This document shows positions 9,070-19,731 of a stretch of DNA of 64,000 nt, piece by piece. The translations under genes were made by a program, and so were the position numbers. Under the pieces are notes generated by a model that saw nothing but the letters and a program-made list of their open reading frames with translations, was not told the DNA's origin and searched no databases. Source of the stretch: Bacillus mycoides (GTDB taxonomy: Bacteria > Bacillota > Bacilli > Bacillales > Bacillaceae_G); contig NZ_CP036132.1 of NCBI RefSeq assembly GCF_018742245.1, positions 1,483,001 to 1,547,000 on the forward strand, given 5' to 3'. Numbering within the stretch: position 1 is the stretch's first letter; each line of letters begins with the position of its first letter.

Positions 9070-9128
9070 ATATACAAAAAAATGATATAGTTTTAGTGTT
9101 AAAGAGCAAGAATATAAAGGGTGAAAAT

Positions 9129-9232
9129 TACTTCTGCCTTTTGTGGAAATGAATGTTTGTAGTTGTTAGAGACGAAGATAACTCGTATGAATGAAAGGTG
9201 AGGCTTTATTCGGGGGCAGTTTGGCAGAAGTA
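9129..9232 (+). other. Non-coding gap between folE and hepS with long-range inverted repeat
   Basis: The 271 bases between folE and hepS hold no credible gene. TACTTCTGCC (9129-9138) is perfectly complementary to GGCAGAAGTA (9223-9232), so an RNA across this stretch could close into a roughly 100-nt domain. A TATAAT-like element lies at about 9270 (TGTTATAATAAAT), downstream of the domain and upstream of hepS. Whether the region is transcribed is unknown. Confidence 0.3.
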
Positions 9233-9309
9233 GCCAAGTTTTGATTATAGAAAATAGAATGTATGTGTTATAATAAATTTTATGAATTAGAAAACAAGGG
9301 TGATTTTTT

Positions 9310-10062
9310 GTGTGTGACATCTACGGAGGGTATGCGGGTATTAAAGAGAAATTGATGGAGAAATTACGCCATCCTTATTTTATAAACTATATTGAAGAAC
9401 CATTTATTGATGAAGAAAAAATAGCGCTGTTATACGGTGCATTAAAAAGTGCAAATATACATAAAGAACAAATTGATCATTATGTAGTAACGATTATGCT
9501 TGTACAAATTGCTCTTGATACACATGAAAAAGTATCAAATAAAGCAAACGAAGAGACGAGTGGATTCCATAAGCGTCGTCAATTGACAGTTCTTGCAGGG
9601 GATTATTATAGTGGTCTATACTATTACTTATTGTCAATGAATTGTGATATTATCTTAATTCGTGCACTTGCTGAAGGAATTAAGGAGATTAATGAACATA
9701 AAATTATGCTATATCAAAAAGCACATGTGGCGATTCAAGACATAATGGAAAGTGTAGTAATAATTGAATCTGCGCTTTTGCAAAAAACATGTGATCATTT
9801 TCATTTATCTAATTGGAAACCATATATAACTTATGTGTTAGGAAAAAATCGTCTTCAAAAAGAGTGTCAATTGTATGCGGATAAACAAAATTCACCTGTT
9901 TTTCAAGCGGTCCAAAAAATCTCATTGGATGACGATAAAAATCTAGAAACAGTTATTAATGAATGGCTTATGGAAATGAGAAAGCAGGAAGAAAATTTTT
10001 TAGAGAATCATACAGAAGTTAATGAGATAATTTCTATGTTAAGAGATAAATCAAGGACATAA
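9310..10062 (+). CDS. hepS: Heptaprenyl diphosphate synthase component I
   Basis: HepS is the small non-catalytic subunit that pairs with HepT to make the C35 side chain of menaquinone-7. The 250-residue sequence matches the HepS family: N-terminal DIYG, a central [19 protein letters not shown] (about residues 95-113) and [12 protein letters not shown] at about 127. It lacks aspartate-rich catalytic motifs, as expected. Start is GTG 9310 behind AAGGGTGATTTTTT. It is followed at once by menG and hepT, the same order as in B. subtilis. Confidence 0.92.
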   Translation: MCDIYGGYAGIKEKLMEKLRHPYFINYIEEPFIDEEKIALLYGALKSANIHKEQIDHYVVTIMLVQIALDTHEKVSNKANEETSGFHKRRQLTVLAGDYYSGLYYYLLSMNCDIILIRALAEGIKEINEHKIMLYQKAHVAIQDIMESVVIIESALLQKTCDHFHLSNWKPYITYVLGKNRLQKECQLYADKQNSPVFQAVQKISLDDDKNLETVINEWLMEMRKQEENFLENHTEVNEIISMLRDKSRT

Positions 10063-10091
10063 GCAACTTTACATTGGAAGAAGGTACGAGC

Positions 10092-10805
10092 ATGCAACAA
10101 TCAAAAGAAGAAAGAGTACATGACGTATTTGAGAAAATTTCTGATAAATACGATGTGATGAATTCTGTAATTAGTTTTCAAAGGCATAAGGCATGGCGTA
10201 AAGAAACGATGCGAATTATGGATGTGAAACCTGGGAGTAAGGCACTTGATGTATGCTGCGGGACGGCAGATTGGACAATTGCACTAGCGGGAGCTGTAGG
10301 GGAAGATGGGAAGGTTTACGGTTTAGACTTTAGCGAAAATATGCTAGCTGTCGGTAAACAAAAGGTAGAAGCTTTAGAATTAAAGCAAGTAGAACTTATG
10401 CATGGAAATGCAATGGAACTTCCTTATGAAGATAATACATTTGATTATGTAACGATTGGTTTTGGGTTACGTAACGTTCCGGATTACATGCAAGTATTAA
10501 AAGAAATGACGCGTGTAGTAAAGCCTGGTGGAAAAGTAATTTGCCTGGAAACATCCCAACCAACGATGATAGGTTTTCGTCAAGGATATGTCTTATACTT
10601 TAAATATATCATGCCGTTATTTGGAAAGATGTTTGCGAAAAGTTATAAAGAATATTCATGGCTTCAGGAATCTGCTAGTACATTCCCAGGGATGAAAGAG
10701 TTAGCAAATATGTTTGAAGAAGCTGGGCTTAAGAATGTGCAAGTGAAACCATTTACTTTTGGTGTAGCAGCTATGCATTTAGGTATTAAACCAGAATCAA
10801 AATAG
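10092..10805 (+). CDS. menG: Demethylmenaquinone methyltransferase
   Basis: MenG (MenH/UbiE) uses S-adenosylmethionine to methylate demethylmenaquinone in the final step of menaquinone synthesis. The SAM-binding motif [15 protein letters not shown] lies at about residues 49-63, with post-motifs GLDFSENML and [10 protein letters not shown]. The ATG at 10092 is preceded by GGAAGAAGG, giving 237 residues, the usual length. It sits between hepS and hepT, so prenyl chain synthesis and ring methylation are co-expressed. Confidence 0.95.
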   Translation: MQQSKEERVHDVFEKISDKYDVMNSVISFQRHKAWRKETMRIMDVKPGSKALDVCCGTADWTIALAGAVGEDGKVYGLDFSENMLAVGKQKVEALELKQVELMHGNAMELPYEDNTFDYVTIGFGLRNVPDYMQVLKEMTRVVKPGGKVICLETSQPTMIGFRQGYVLYFKYIMPLFGKMFAKSYKEYSWLQESASTFPGMKELANMFEEAGLKNVQVKPFTFGVAAMHLGIKPESK

Positions 10806-10843
10806 AAAAAAGAAAAAAGACGTTTTAGGTTAAGGTGAACAAT

Positions 10844-11806
10844 ATGAAGTTACAACTTATGTACTCTTTTTTACGATCGGATATTAATGTTATAGAAAAA
10901 GAATTGAAGAAGACAGTTGCTTCTGAGCAGCCGTTAGTAGAAGAAGCGGCATTACAGCTTATTGAAGCAGGTGGGAAGCGGATTCGCCCTGTTTTTGTTT
11001 TGCTTGCAGGGAAATTTGGGGATTATAAGTTAGATGCAATTAAGCATGTTGCGGTTGCATTAGAACTTATTCATATGGCTTCGCTTGTTCACGATGATGT
11101 CATTGATGCTGCGTTTTTACGACGCGGTAGCGCAACAGTGAATGCGAAATGGGGAGATCGTATTGCAATGTATACAGGAGACTACTTGTTTGCGAAGTCT
11201 CTTGAATGTATAACAAATATAGAAATTCCAGATGCGCATCAAGCGTTGTCTCATACAATTTTAGAAGTTTGTAAAGGTGAAATCGAACAAATTAAAGATA
11301 AGTATAACTATGATCAAAATTTAAGAACGTATTTAAGAAGGATAAAACGAAAAACAGCATTGTTAATCGCCGCGAGTTGTCAGTTGGGAGCGATTGCTGC
11401 TGGTGCTAATCGTGATACTGTAAATCGTCTATTTTGGTATGGATATTTTGTTGGTATGTCTTATCAAATTATTGATGATATTTTAGATTTCGTATCGACA
11501 GAAGAGAAGCTTGGAAAGCCTGCTGGTGGTGATTTATTACAAGGTAACATTACATTACCTGTTTTGTATGCCATGGAAGATCCAGTTCTTCGTCAGAAAA
11601 TTACATCTGTGCATGAAAATACAACAGCAAGTGAAATGAAAGAAATTATTGATGATATTAAAGTGAGCGAAGCTATTGATAAAGCATTTTCGTTTAGTGA
11701 ACGTTATTTACATAAAGCATTAGAAATAATAAAACCACTCCCTCGTGGACAGGCGAAGTATGCGTTGCAAAATGTTGCAAAGTATATTGGAAAACGAAAA
11801 TTTTAG
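10844..11806 (+). CDS. hepT: Heptaprenyl diphosphate synthase component II
   Basis: HepT is the catalytic prenyltransferase subunit that condenses isopentenyl diphosphate onto farnesyl diphosphate to give C35. Both aspartate-rich motifs are present: DDVID at about residue 87 and DDILD at about 214, along with GGKRIRP near the N-terminus. ATG 10844 follows AAGGTGA at five bases; an in-frame GTG at 10835 lies within that site. The product is 320 residues and ends IGKRKF as in B. subtilis. Confidence 0.95.
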   Translation: MKLQLMYSFLRSDINVIEKELKKTVASEQPLVEEAALQLIEAGGKRIRPVFVLLAGKFGDYKLDAIKHVAVALELIHMASLVHDDVIDAAFLRRGSATVNAKWGDRIAMYTGDYLFAKSLECITNIEIPDAHQALSHTILEVCKGEIEQIKDKYNYDQNLRTYLRRIKRKTALLIAASCQLGAIAAGANRDTVNRLFWYGYFVGMSYQIIDDILDFVSTEEKLGKPAGGDLLQGNITLPVLYAMEDPVLRQKITSVHENTTASEMKEIIDDIKVSEAIDKAFSFSERYLHKALEIIKPLPRGQAKYALQNVAKYIGKRKF

Positions 11807-11930
11807 TGATTTTTCTAAAAAATAAAATAATCTCTCTATTTCAAAACTATTGCACAATTGTGATAAGGGTGTTACTATGTGTGTGGGGATATACAATTAC
11901 ATACATAATTCAGAAGTGGAGAGATTTTTT

Positions 11931-12377
11931 ATGGAAAAAACATTTCTAATGGTAAAACCAGACGGTGTACAACGTGCCTTCATTGGGGAAATCGTAGCTC
12001 GTTTTGAGAAAAAGGGCTTTCAATTAGTTGGTGCAAAATTAATGCAAGTTACTCCGGAAATTGCTGAACAACACTACGGTGAGCATAAAGAAAGACCTTT
12101 CTTTGGTGAATTAGTAGACTTTATTACATCTGGCCCTGTATTCGCAATGGTATGGCAAGGTGAAAATGTAGTAGATACAGCACGCAATATGATGGGTAAA
12201 ACACGCCCGCATGAAGCTGATATGGGAACAATTCGCGGAGATTTCGGTGTAACTGTTGCGAAAAACATTATCCACGGTTCGGATTCTTTAGAAAGTGCAG
12301 AGCGCGAGATTGCTATTTTCTTTAAGGAAGAAGAATTAGTAGACTACTCAAAATTAATGAATCAATGGATTTACTAA
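11931..12377 (+). CDS. ndk: Nucleoside diphosphate kinase
   Basis: Ndk balances nucleoside triphosphate pools by phosphate transfer through a phospho-histidine. The catalytic His115 is in NIIHGSDS and the N-terminal [13 protein letters not shown] is canonical; 148 residues is the family length. The ATG at 11931 is behind GTGGAGAGATTTTTT. The open frame continues upstream to 11850 without a plausible start. In B. subtilis cheR follows; here a strong terminator follows instead. Confidence 0.97.
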   Translation: MEKTFLMVKPDGVQRAFIGEIVARFEKKGFQLVGAKLMQVTPEIAEQHYGEHKERPFFGELVDFITSGPVFAMVWQGENVVDTARNMMGKTRPHEADMGTIRGDFGVTVAKNIIHGSDSLESAEREIAIFFKEEELVDYSKLMNQWIY

Positions 12378-12426
12378 TTATTTTGAAATAATTTGTAAAC
12401 GCTTTAATAACTGTGATAATAGTAAA

Positions 12427-12468
12427 AAGTGCAAGAAGAATAGGGGTATTCTTCTTGCACTTTTTTTA
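12427..12468 (+). terminator. Terminator of ndk
   Basis: Sixteen-base perfect stem beginning AAGTGCAAGAAG, loop GGGG, and seven T. The remaining 210 bases before aroC hold only a TATAAT (12587-12592) as a candidate aroC promoter -10. Confidence 0.95.
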
Positions 12469-12677
12469 TTTCGATCAGTTACGAAGTTAGGACTGTTATG
12501 ATATATTGGTATGTAAAGTAAAAGGTCTATTATTATGAAAATAATAGAATAATTACAAGTAGGGAAAGCAAATACTCGATTTACTATATAATTTCTTTGT
12601 ATTTTAAAGAGTGATGGAAGATAATATAGTTACTTTATGTAGCGGGATAAATACATATGCGAAAAGAGGAATAACTT

Positions 12678-13850
12678 ATGCGATATATTACAGCTGGTGA
12701 ATCCCACGGTCCGCAACTTACGACAATTTTAGAAGGTGTTCCGGCAGGATTATCTTTAGTAGCGAATGATATAAATGAAGAATTAGCTAGAAGACAAAAA
12801 GGATATGGACGCGGTAGACGCATGCAAATTGAGAAAGACCAAGTGCAAATTGTAAGTGGTGTTAGGCATGGGAAGACGATGGGGTCCCCGATTGCACTTG
12901 TTGTTGAAAATCGTGATTTTACACATTGGACAAAGGTTATGGGTGCAGAGCCGTTAACTGAGCAGGAAGAGAAAGAAATGAAAAGGCAAGTTACGAAACC
13001 TAGACCTGGACACGCAGATTTAAATGGTGCGATTAAATATGGTCATAGAGATATGAGGAATGTATTAGAGCGTTCTTCCGCACGTGAAACGACAGTTCGT
13101 GTTGCAGCTGGTGCAGTTGCAAAAAAAATATTAGCGGAATTAGGTATACAAGTAGCGGGACATGTTGTCGAGATTGGTGGTGTCCAGGTAGAAAATATTA
13201 AATATAACTCTATTGCGGAATTACAAAGTACTACAGAAGCATCTCCTGTACGTTGTTTAGATGAAAAGGCCGGTAAAAAGATGATGCAAGCAATTGATGA
13301 TGCGAAGGCAAATGGTGATTCTATCGGCGGTATTGTTGAAGTAGTTGTAGAAGGAATGCCAATCGGAGTAGGTAGCTATGTACATTATGATAGAAAATTA
13401 GATGCAAAATTAGCAGCGGCAATTATGAGTATTAACGCTTTTAAAGGTGTTGAAATTGGAATTGGTTTTGAAGCAGCACATAGACCCGGAAGTGAAGTAC
13501 ATGATGAAATCCTTTGGGATGAAGTGCAAGGGTATAGAAGAAAAACGAACAATGCAGGTGGATTAGAAGGTGGCATGACAACTGGTATGCCGGTTGTTGT
13601 GCGCGGTGTTATGAAACCGATACCGACATTGTATAAACCGCTTCAAAGTATTGATATTGGTACGAAAGAACCTTTTACAGCGAGTATTGAACGTTCAGAT
13701 AGTTGTGCAGTACCGGCAGCTAGCGTTGTGGCTGAAGCTGTTGTCGCTTGGGAGCTCGCGACAGTTTTAATTGAACAATTTGGATTGGATCGTATCGATC
13801 TTATACGTGAAAATATTGAGAAACATAATGAATATGCGAGGGGATTTTAA
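12678..13850 (+). CDS. aroC: Chorismate synthase
   Basis: This is the last shikimate-pathway enzyme (named AroF in B. subtilis), converting 5-enolpyruvylshikimate 3-phosphate to chorismate with reduced FMN. Signatures GESHGPQL (residues 6-13), [12 protein letters not shown] (about 38-49), RSSARETT (about 133-140) and the C-terminal [10 protein letters not shown] are intact over 390 residues. A candidate -10 TATAAT at 12587-12592 lies upstream. Its stop codon overlaps the aroB start by one base. Confidence 0.96.
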   Translation: MRYITAGESHGPQLTTILEGVPAGLSLVANDINEELARRQKGYGRGRRMQIEKDQVQIVSGVRHGKTMGSPIALVVENRDFTHWTKVMGAEPLTEQEEKEMKRQVTKPRPGHADLNGAIKYGHRDMRNVLERSSARETTVRVAAGAVAKKILAELGIQVAGHVVEIGGVQVENIKYNSIAELQSTTEASPVRCLDEKAGKKMMQAIDDAKANGDSIGGIVEVVVEGMPIGVGSYVHYDRKLDAKLAAAIMSINAFKGVEIGIGFEAAHRPGSEVHDEILWDEVQGYRRKTNNAGGLEGGMTTGMPVVVRGVMKPIPTLYKPLQSIDIGTKEPFTASIERSDSCAVPAASVVAEAVVAWELATVLIEQFGLDRIDLIRENIEKHNEYARGF

Positions 13851-14935
13851 TGGAGAACATACATATTCAAACGAAATCAAAAGAATATGATGTACATGTT
13901 GGAAGGGAGGCGTTGTTACATTTAACAACGCTTATTCAAAAAATGAATCCTGCTGTATCTAACATAATGATTATTTCTGATGAAGCTGTTGCATCACTGC
14001 ATTTACAGACAGTTGTTGATGCATTGCAAGTAGAGCAAAAAGTATTTTCGTTTGTTGTACCGAGTGGCGAAAAAGAGAAGTCTTTTGAAAATTTCTATGA
14101 GGCTCACACTTCGGCTCTTGAAAATAAATTAGATAGAAATTCTTTAATCATCGCACTTGGAGGCGGAATGATTGGAGATTTGGCTGGATTTGTTGCGGCG
14201 TCGTTTATGCGTGGTATTCGCTTTGTCCAAGTTCCAACGACTTTATTAGCTCACGATAGCGCAGTAGGCGGGAAAGTAGCAATTAACCATCCACTAGGAA
14301 AAAATATGATTGGAGCGTTTCATCAGCCAGAAGCTGTTGTATATCATACGCCATTTTTACATTCACTTCCTGAAAAAGAGTGGCGATCAGGTTATGCAGA
14401 AGTGATAAAGCATGCTCTTATTGGTGATGTAGAGCTATATCATTGGTTAAAAGAAGAAGTGCAAACGTTAACGGATCTTCGTGATGAAAAGTTAATTCAT
14501 ATATTAACGAAGGCGATTCCTGTGAAAGCGAATATTGTGTCGCAAGACGAAACAGAAAAAGGTGTACGTGCCCATTTAAATTTTGGGCATACGTTAGGAC
14601 ATGCTCTTGAAAAAGAGTTAGGATATGGAAATATTACTCACGGTGATGGAGTAGCGGTTGGTATGCTATTTGCCATGTTTTTAAGTGAGCAAGTGTACAA
14701 AATTGATCTTTCTTATGAAGAAATGAAGCAGTGGTTCTTGAAATACGGTTATCCAAAAATGCCAAGTGACTTGAATGTAGAACGTCTCGTTCAGTTGATG
14801 AAACAAGATAAAAAAGCAAATGCTGGAACAATTCATATGGTGCTTATGCAGGAATATGGGGGAGTGAATGTCGTATCTATTTCAGATGAGACTGTTCATA
14901 TTGCGTTAGAAGCATTTCAAAAGGATATGGTCTAA
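13850..14935 (+). CDS. aroB: 3-dehydroquinate synthase
   Basis: AroB converts DAHP to 3-dehydroquinate using NAD+ and a divalent metal. ALGGGMIGDLAGFVAAS (about residues 102-118) is the NAD-binding/catalytic segment, and metal ligands are expected in AEVIKHALIGD (about 183-193) and NFGHTLGHALE (about 244-254). Length 361 is typical. It overlaps aroC by one base (TAATG). Downstream, B. subtilis has aroH and the trp operon; here 118 bases lead directly to hisC. Confidence 0.96.
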   Translation: MENIHIQTKSKEYDVHVGREALLHLTTLIQKMNPAVSNIMIISDEAVASLHLQTVVDALQVEQKVFSFVVPSGEKEKSFENFYEAHTSALENKLDRNSLIIALGGGMIGDLAGFVAASFMRGIRFVQVPTTLLAHDSAVGGKVAINHPLGKNMIGAFHQPEAVVYHTPFLHSLPEKEWRSGYAEVIKHALIGDVELYHWLKEEVQTLTDLRDEKLIHILTKAIPVKANIVSQDETEKGVRAHLNFGHTLGHALEKELGYGNITHGDGVAVGMLFAMFLSEQVYKIDLSYEEMKQWFLKYGYPKMPSDLNVERLVQLMKQDKKANAGTIHMVLMQEYGGVNVVSISDETVHIALEAFQKDMV

Positions 14936-15053
14936 AAAAGTTGGTAGAACAGGTATGAAATGCATATTTAAAGGTATTCTCGTAATGGTGACGGTTATGA
15001 TGAAAGATGACAGTAAGGAATTATAAATCATATCAATGACTGGGGGAATAAAA

Positions 15054-16166
15054 GTGAGAGTAAAAGAGCAATTGTTAACTTTGAGAGCATATGTACCTGG
15101 GAAAAATATTGAAGAAGTAAAAAGAGAATATGGATTGTCAAAAATTGTGAAGTTAGCATCGAATGAAAATCCGTTTGGCTGCTCTGCGCGCGTGACAGAA
15201 GCATTAACTTCGTTAGCCAATCAATATGCACTCTACCCGGACGGGGCGGCTTTTGAGCTTCGTGAGAAAGTAGCAGAGCATTTAAGTGTAAAAGCGGAAC
15301 AACTTTTATTTGGTAGCGGGTTAGATGAAGTCATTCAAATGATTAGTCGCGCTTTGCTACATAACGGAACAAATGTTGTAATGGCGAATCCTACGTTCTC
15401 ACAATATTATCATCATGCTGTTATTGAAGGAGCGGAAGTTCGGGAAGTACCACTTGAAAATGGTATTCACAATTTAGATGCAATGTTACAGCAAGTAGAT
15501 GAGAAAACGAAGATTGTATGGATTTGTAATCCAAATAATCCGACAGGTACATATGTAGAAAAACAAAAATTACTTTCATTTTTAGAATCAGTTCCAAAGT
15601 CAGCGCTCGTTATTATGGACGAAGCATATTATGAATATGCTGGGGCAGAAGATTATCCGCAAACATTACCCCTTCTTGAAAAGTACGAAAATCTTATGGT
15701 GCTACGCACATTCTCAAAAGCATATGGATTAGCTGCTTTTCGTATTGGATATGCGATTGGGGATGCAAAGCTTATTGGGCAGCTAGAGGTAGCAAGACTA
15801 CCATTTAACACATCAACTATCGCCCAAGCGGTAGCATTAGCGGCAATAGAGGATCAACAGTTTTTACAAGAGTGTGTGAAGAAAAATGCCGAAGGATTAA
15901 ATCAATATTATGCATTTTGTAAGGAATATAACGTATTCTACTATCCATCTCAAACGAATTTCATTTTCTTGAAACTCGGTATACCTGGTAATGAAGCTTT
16001 CGAACGATTAATGAAAAAAGGATATATCGTTCGTTCTGGTGCAGCATTTGGTATGCATGATGGTATTCGTATTACTGTTGGATTAAAAGAAGAAAATGAT
16101 GAGATTATTGAATTACTTACGGAACTTGTAAAAGAACAAGTGAAGAAAGAAGAAACGTATTCTTAA
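15054..16166 (+). CDS. hisC: Histidinol-phosphate aminotransferase
   Basis: HisC is a PLP-dependent class II aminotransferase for histidine synthesis that in B. subtilis also transaminates phenylpyruvate and tyrosine precursors. Motifs SNENPFG (about residues 35-41), NPNNPTG (about 158-164) and the PLP lysine in RTFSKAYGLAAFRIG (about 221-235) are clear. GTG 15054 is chosen: it follows GGGGG at good spacing and gives the family N-terminus MRVKEQLLTLRAYVPGK; ATG 15036 lies before that site. tyrA, which follows hisC in B. subtilis, is absent; a terminator follows. Confidence 0.92.
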   Translation: MRVKEQLLTLRAYVPGKNIEEVKREYGLSKIVKLASNENPFGCSARVTEALTSLANQYALYPDGAAFELREKVAEHLSVKAEQLLFGSGLDEVIQMISRALLHNGTNVVMANPTFSQYYHHAVIEGAEVREVPLENGIHNLDAMLQQVDEKTKIVWICNPNNPTGTYVEKQKLLSFLESVPKSALVIMDEAYYEYAGAEDYPQTLPLLEKYENLMVLRTFSKAYGLAAFRIGYAIGDAKLIGQLEVARLPFNTSTIAQAVALAAIEDQQFLQECVKKNAEGLNQYYAFCKEYNVFYYPSQTNFIFLKLGIPGNEAFERLMKKGYIVRSGAAFGMHDGIRITVGLKEENDEIIELLTELVKEQVKKEETYS

Positions 16167-16175
16167 GAAATGGTG

Positions 16176-16202
16176 AAGGCTCCTGTAACAGGAGCCTTTT
16201 TC
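16176..16202 (+). terminator. Terminator of aroC-aroB-hisC
   Basis: Stem AAGGCTCCT/AGGAGCCTT with loop GTAAC and T run. Confidence 0.9.
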
Positions 16203-16228
16203 ATTTGAACTGCAATAAGGGGAGTTGT

Positions 16229-16258
16229 TTGCACGTTCAAGAAAGAAAACGTTACAAT
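16229..16258 (+). promoter_or_regulatory. Candidate sigma-A promoter of aroA
   Basis: TTGCAC (16229-16234), 18-base spacer and TACAAT (16253-16258). With the terminator just upstream, it indicates that aroA is transcribed independently of hisC. Confidence 0.6.
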
Positions 16259-16323
16259 AGAAGTAGACGTATAAGAAGAACTATTGTACATATAAACTAT
16301 TTAAAATGTGAGGAGGATACAGT

Positions 16324-17598
16324 TTGAAACTAGTAGGACGAAAAAATAGTTTGAATGGGAAAATTGTTGTTCCAGGAGATAAATCTATTTCACATCGCTC
16401 TGTTATGTTTGGAGCGATAGCGGAAGGGACGACGAAAGTATCAAATTTTTTATTAGGAGAAGATTGTTTAAGTACAATTGCATGTTTTCAAAAACTAGGT
16501 GTCCAGATTGAACAGAGTGGGAACGATGTCACGATTTATGGTAAAGGATTAGCAAATTTGCAAGAACCGAAAGAAGTATTGGATGTGGGAAATTCAGGGA
16601 CGACTATTCGTCTGATGCTTGGAATTTTAGCAAATACGCCGTTCCATAGTACGATAATTGGGGATGCATCAATTGGAAAACGTCCTATGAAACGTGTTAC
16701 AGACCCGCTTAGTAAGATGAATGCTCAAATTGATGGTAGAGAAAACGGACAATATACACCTTTATCTATTCGCGGTGGTAAGGTAAAAGGTATGCATTAT
16801 CATTCACCAGTAGCGAGTGCACAAGTGAAGTCAGCAGTTTTACTTGCGGGTTTGCAAGGGGAAGGCGTAACTACAGTAACAGAGCCTATGCAATCTCGTG
16901 ATCATACGGAAAGAATGTTACGTGCATTTGGTTGTACCGTAGATGTTAATGGACGTACCGTTTCATTACAAGGCGGACAACAACTTAAAGGTGCAGACAT
17001 AGAAGTTCCAGGAGATGTTTCTTCGGCCGCATTTTTCTTAGTAGCTGGTGCAATTGTCCAAAATAGTAAGCTTGTATTGGAAAACGTTGGTTTAAATCCG
17101 ACGAGAACAGGGATTTTAGATGTATTAACAAAGATGGGTGCACTTATTTCTATCAATCATATTAGAAATGAAGAGTTTGAGCCGTGCGGAGATATTACGA
17201 TTGAAACATCTAAACTAAAAGGAATAGAAATTGGTGGAACTCTTATTCCAAGATTAATTGATGAAATTCCTGTAATTGCTTTATTGGCAACGCAGGCAGA
17301 AGGAATTACTGTTATTAAAAACGCTGAGGAGTTAAAAGTAAAAGAAACAAACCGTATCGATACGGTTGTAGATGAATTAGGCAAATTAGGCGCGAAGATT
17401 GAATCTACACCAGATGGTATGATTATATATGGTAAACAAAGTTTAAAAGGAAATACTGTTAATAGTCACGGCGATCATCGTATTGGGATGATGCTTGCAA
17501 TCGCATCGTGTATTATAGATGGAGAAGTGAAAATAGAGAATAGTGATGCGGTCGCTGTATCGTATCCGAAATTTTTCGAACAATTAGCTGCGCTATAA
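16324..17598 (+). CDS. aroA: 3-phosphoshikimate 1-carboxyvinyltransferase (EPSP synthase)
   Basis: AroA (AroE in B. subtilis) joins phosphoenolpyruvate to shikimate 3-phosphate. The substrate-binding motifs [12 protein letters not shown] (residues 18-29), [13 protein letters not shown] (about 86-98) and the C-terminal DHRIGMML are intact in 424 residues. Start is TTG 16324 behind GAGGAGGATACAG. It has its own upstream promoter and is followed by ypiA. Confidence 0.96.
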   Translation: MKLVGRKNSLNGKIVVPGDKSISHRSVMFGAIAEGTTKVSNFLLGEDCLSTIACFQKLGVQIEQSGNDVTIYGKGLANLQEPKEVLDVGNSGTTIRLMLGILANTPFHSTIIGDASIGKRPMKRVTDPLSKMNAQIDGRENGQYTPLSIRGGKVKGMHYHSPVASAQVKSAVLLAGLQGEGVTTVTEPMQSRDHTERMLRAFGCTVDVNGRTVSLQGGQQLKGADIEVPGDVSSAAFFLVAGAIVQNSKLVLENVGLNPTRTGILDVLTKMGALISINHIRNEEFEPCGDITIETSKLKGIEIGGTLIPRLIDEIPVIALLATQAEGITVIKNAEELKVKETNRIDTVVDELGKLGAKIESTPDGMIIYGKQSLKGNTVNSHGDHRIGMMLAIASCIIDGEVKIENSDAVAVSYPKFFEQLAAL

Positions 17599-17705
17599 GA
17601 GCAAATATAGGAAGAGGTAGTTCACTCAAAAGGTTGCGTTCTTACACCTAGTTGCTTATGATAAATGAACAGAAGAGAATATTTTTTGAATTAAAGGAGA
17701 CGTTT

Positions 17706-18968
17706 ATGCAAAAGTTTGAACAAGCTGTTTCTTATATTGAAAACGGTGAAGCAGAAAAAGGATTACAATTATTAAAAGAACAACTACGAGTTGCTAATGA
17801 TGAAGAGAAGTATGATATCGCTCGTTACTATCATACACTTGGGTTTATGGATGAGGCGTTAGCAATTATTGATGATTTACGCTTGTTATATCCAGAAGAA
17901 AGTGAATTTACATTATTTTTAGCAGAATTATATATTGATTTAGATAAAGAAGATGAAGCGATTGAAGTGCTTCATGATATTCCAGAAAATGATGATCTAT
18001 ATGTTCAATCGCTATTACTTGTTGCAGATTTATTCCAAATGCAAGGTTTTGATGATGTAGCAGAACAAAAACTATTAAAGGCAAAAGAAATGATGCCAGA
18101 CGAACCTGTTATTACGTTTGGATTAGCAGAATTATATAGTAGTAAAGGTGAAGAGAAAAAGGCGATCACTTATTATGAATCGTTACTAGCAGAACATAAA
18201 GTTATGGGCGGTGTTGTCATTGCGCTTCGTCTAGCAGAAACTTTAAGTGCTATTGGAAACTGGGAAGAGGCAATCTCTTACTATGAGGCGGGGTTAGAAG
18301 AGCAAAAAGATATTCACTCACTATTTGGATATGCCTTCACATTATACCAAGGGGAAGAATATCAAAGAGCAATTGGTGCTTGGCAAGAATTAAAAGAATT
18401 AGATCCTGAGTACGCATCGTTATACATGTATTTAGCGAAAAGCTATGAAAAAGAAGGCATGCTTCAAGAAAGCTATGAAACACTTCAAGAAGGAATTAAA
18501 GTAGATGAGCTTTCTGTTCCTTTCTATGTAGAATTAGCGAATATTGCGGCGAAATTAGGTAAAATAGCGGAGGCAGAAGAAGTGCTTCAAAAAGCGCTGG
18601 AGCTAGATCCGGGACATTTAGGTGCGACATTAAAATATGCGTATATCTTAAAAGAACAAGAGAAATACGAAGAGCTAATTGCAGTTGTAGAGCGTACAAT
18701 TGACAGTGGAGAACCAGATACACAACTACTTTGGGATCTTGCATTTGCAAAAAAACAATTAGAAATGTATTCGGATGCATTAAAACACTATGAAAGTGCA
18801 TATACTTCTTTTAAGAATCATCCAGATTTCTTGGAAGAGTACGGTTATTTCTTATTAGAAGAAGGAATGCGAAAAGAGGCGAAAGAAGTATTTACGCAGT
18901 TAATACAACTAGACCCGACACAAATTCATATTGAAGAATTGTTATATAATTTAGAGGATTTTTCGTAA
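17706..18968 (+). CDS. ypiA: TPR-repeat protein YpiA
   Basis: The 420-residue cytosolic protein consists of consecutive 34-residue helical hairpins with TPR consensus residues, for example GNWEEAISYYEAGL, YQRAIGAWQELKELDP and GKIAEAEEVLQKALELDP. ATG 17706 follows AAAGGAGACGTTT; the open frame begins at 17652 but lacks support. Position between aroA and ypiB matches YpiA. No enzymatic function is known; TPR arrays mediate protein contacts. Confidence 0.85.
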   Translation: MQKFEQAVSYIENGEAEKGLQLLKEQLRVANDEEKYDIARYYHTLGFMDEALAIIDDLRLLYPEESEFTLFLAELYIDLDKEDEAIEVLHDIPENDDLYVQSLLLVADLFQMQGFDDVAEQKLLKAKEMMPDEPVITFGLAELYSSKGEEKKAITYYESLLAEHKVMGGVVIALRLAETLSAIGNWEEAISYYEAGLEEQKDIHSLFGYAFTLYQGEEYQRAIGAWQELKELDPEYASLYMYLAKSYEKEGMLQESYETLQEGIKVDELSVPFYVELANIAAKLGKIAEAEEVLQKALELDPGHLGATLKYAYILKEQEKYEELIAVVERTIDSGEPDTQLLWDLAFAKKQLEMYSDALKHYESAYTSFKNHPDFLEEYGYFLLEEGMRKEAKEVFTQLIQLDPTQIHIEELLYNLEDFS

Positions 18969-18984
18969 GTTGGAAGGAAACTGA

Positions 18985-19578
<594 letters not shown>

Positions 19579-19621
19579 AATTCATTTTGATTATGTAATC
19601 TTTACGAATTTCAGACTTTTT

Positions 19622-19660
19622 AAGAAAAACTACTTAATAATAGGTAGTTTTTCTTTTTTT
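19622..19660 (+). terminator. Terminator of ypiA-ypiB
   Basis: Twelve-base stem AAGAAAAACTAC/GTAGTTTTTCTT followed by T run. Confidence 0.9.
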
Positions 19661-19731
19661 ACCTCTTTTAGTATGGTTTAATATATATAAAGTGAAAGTT
19701 CTGTCATTTATGGTGAAGGAGGGGAGAAAAG

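Noticed and set aside
15036..15053. In-frame ATG upstream of hisC giving MTGGIK, resembling an AroH segment
   Set aside because: It lies before the GGGGG ribosome site, and the HisC family N-terminus begins at GTG 15054. The resemblance is six residues and most likely chance.
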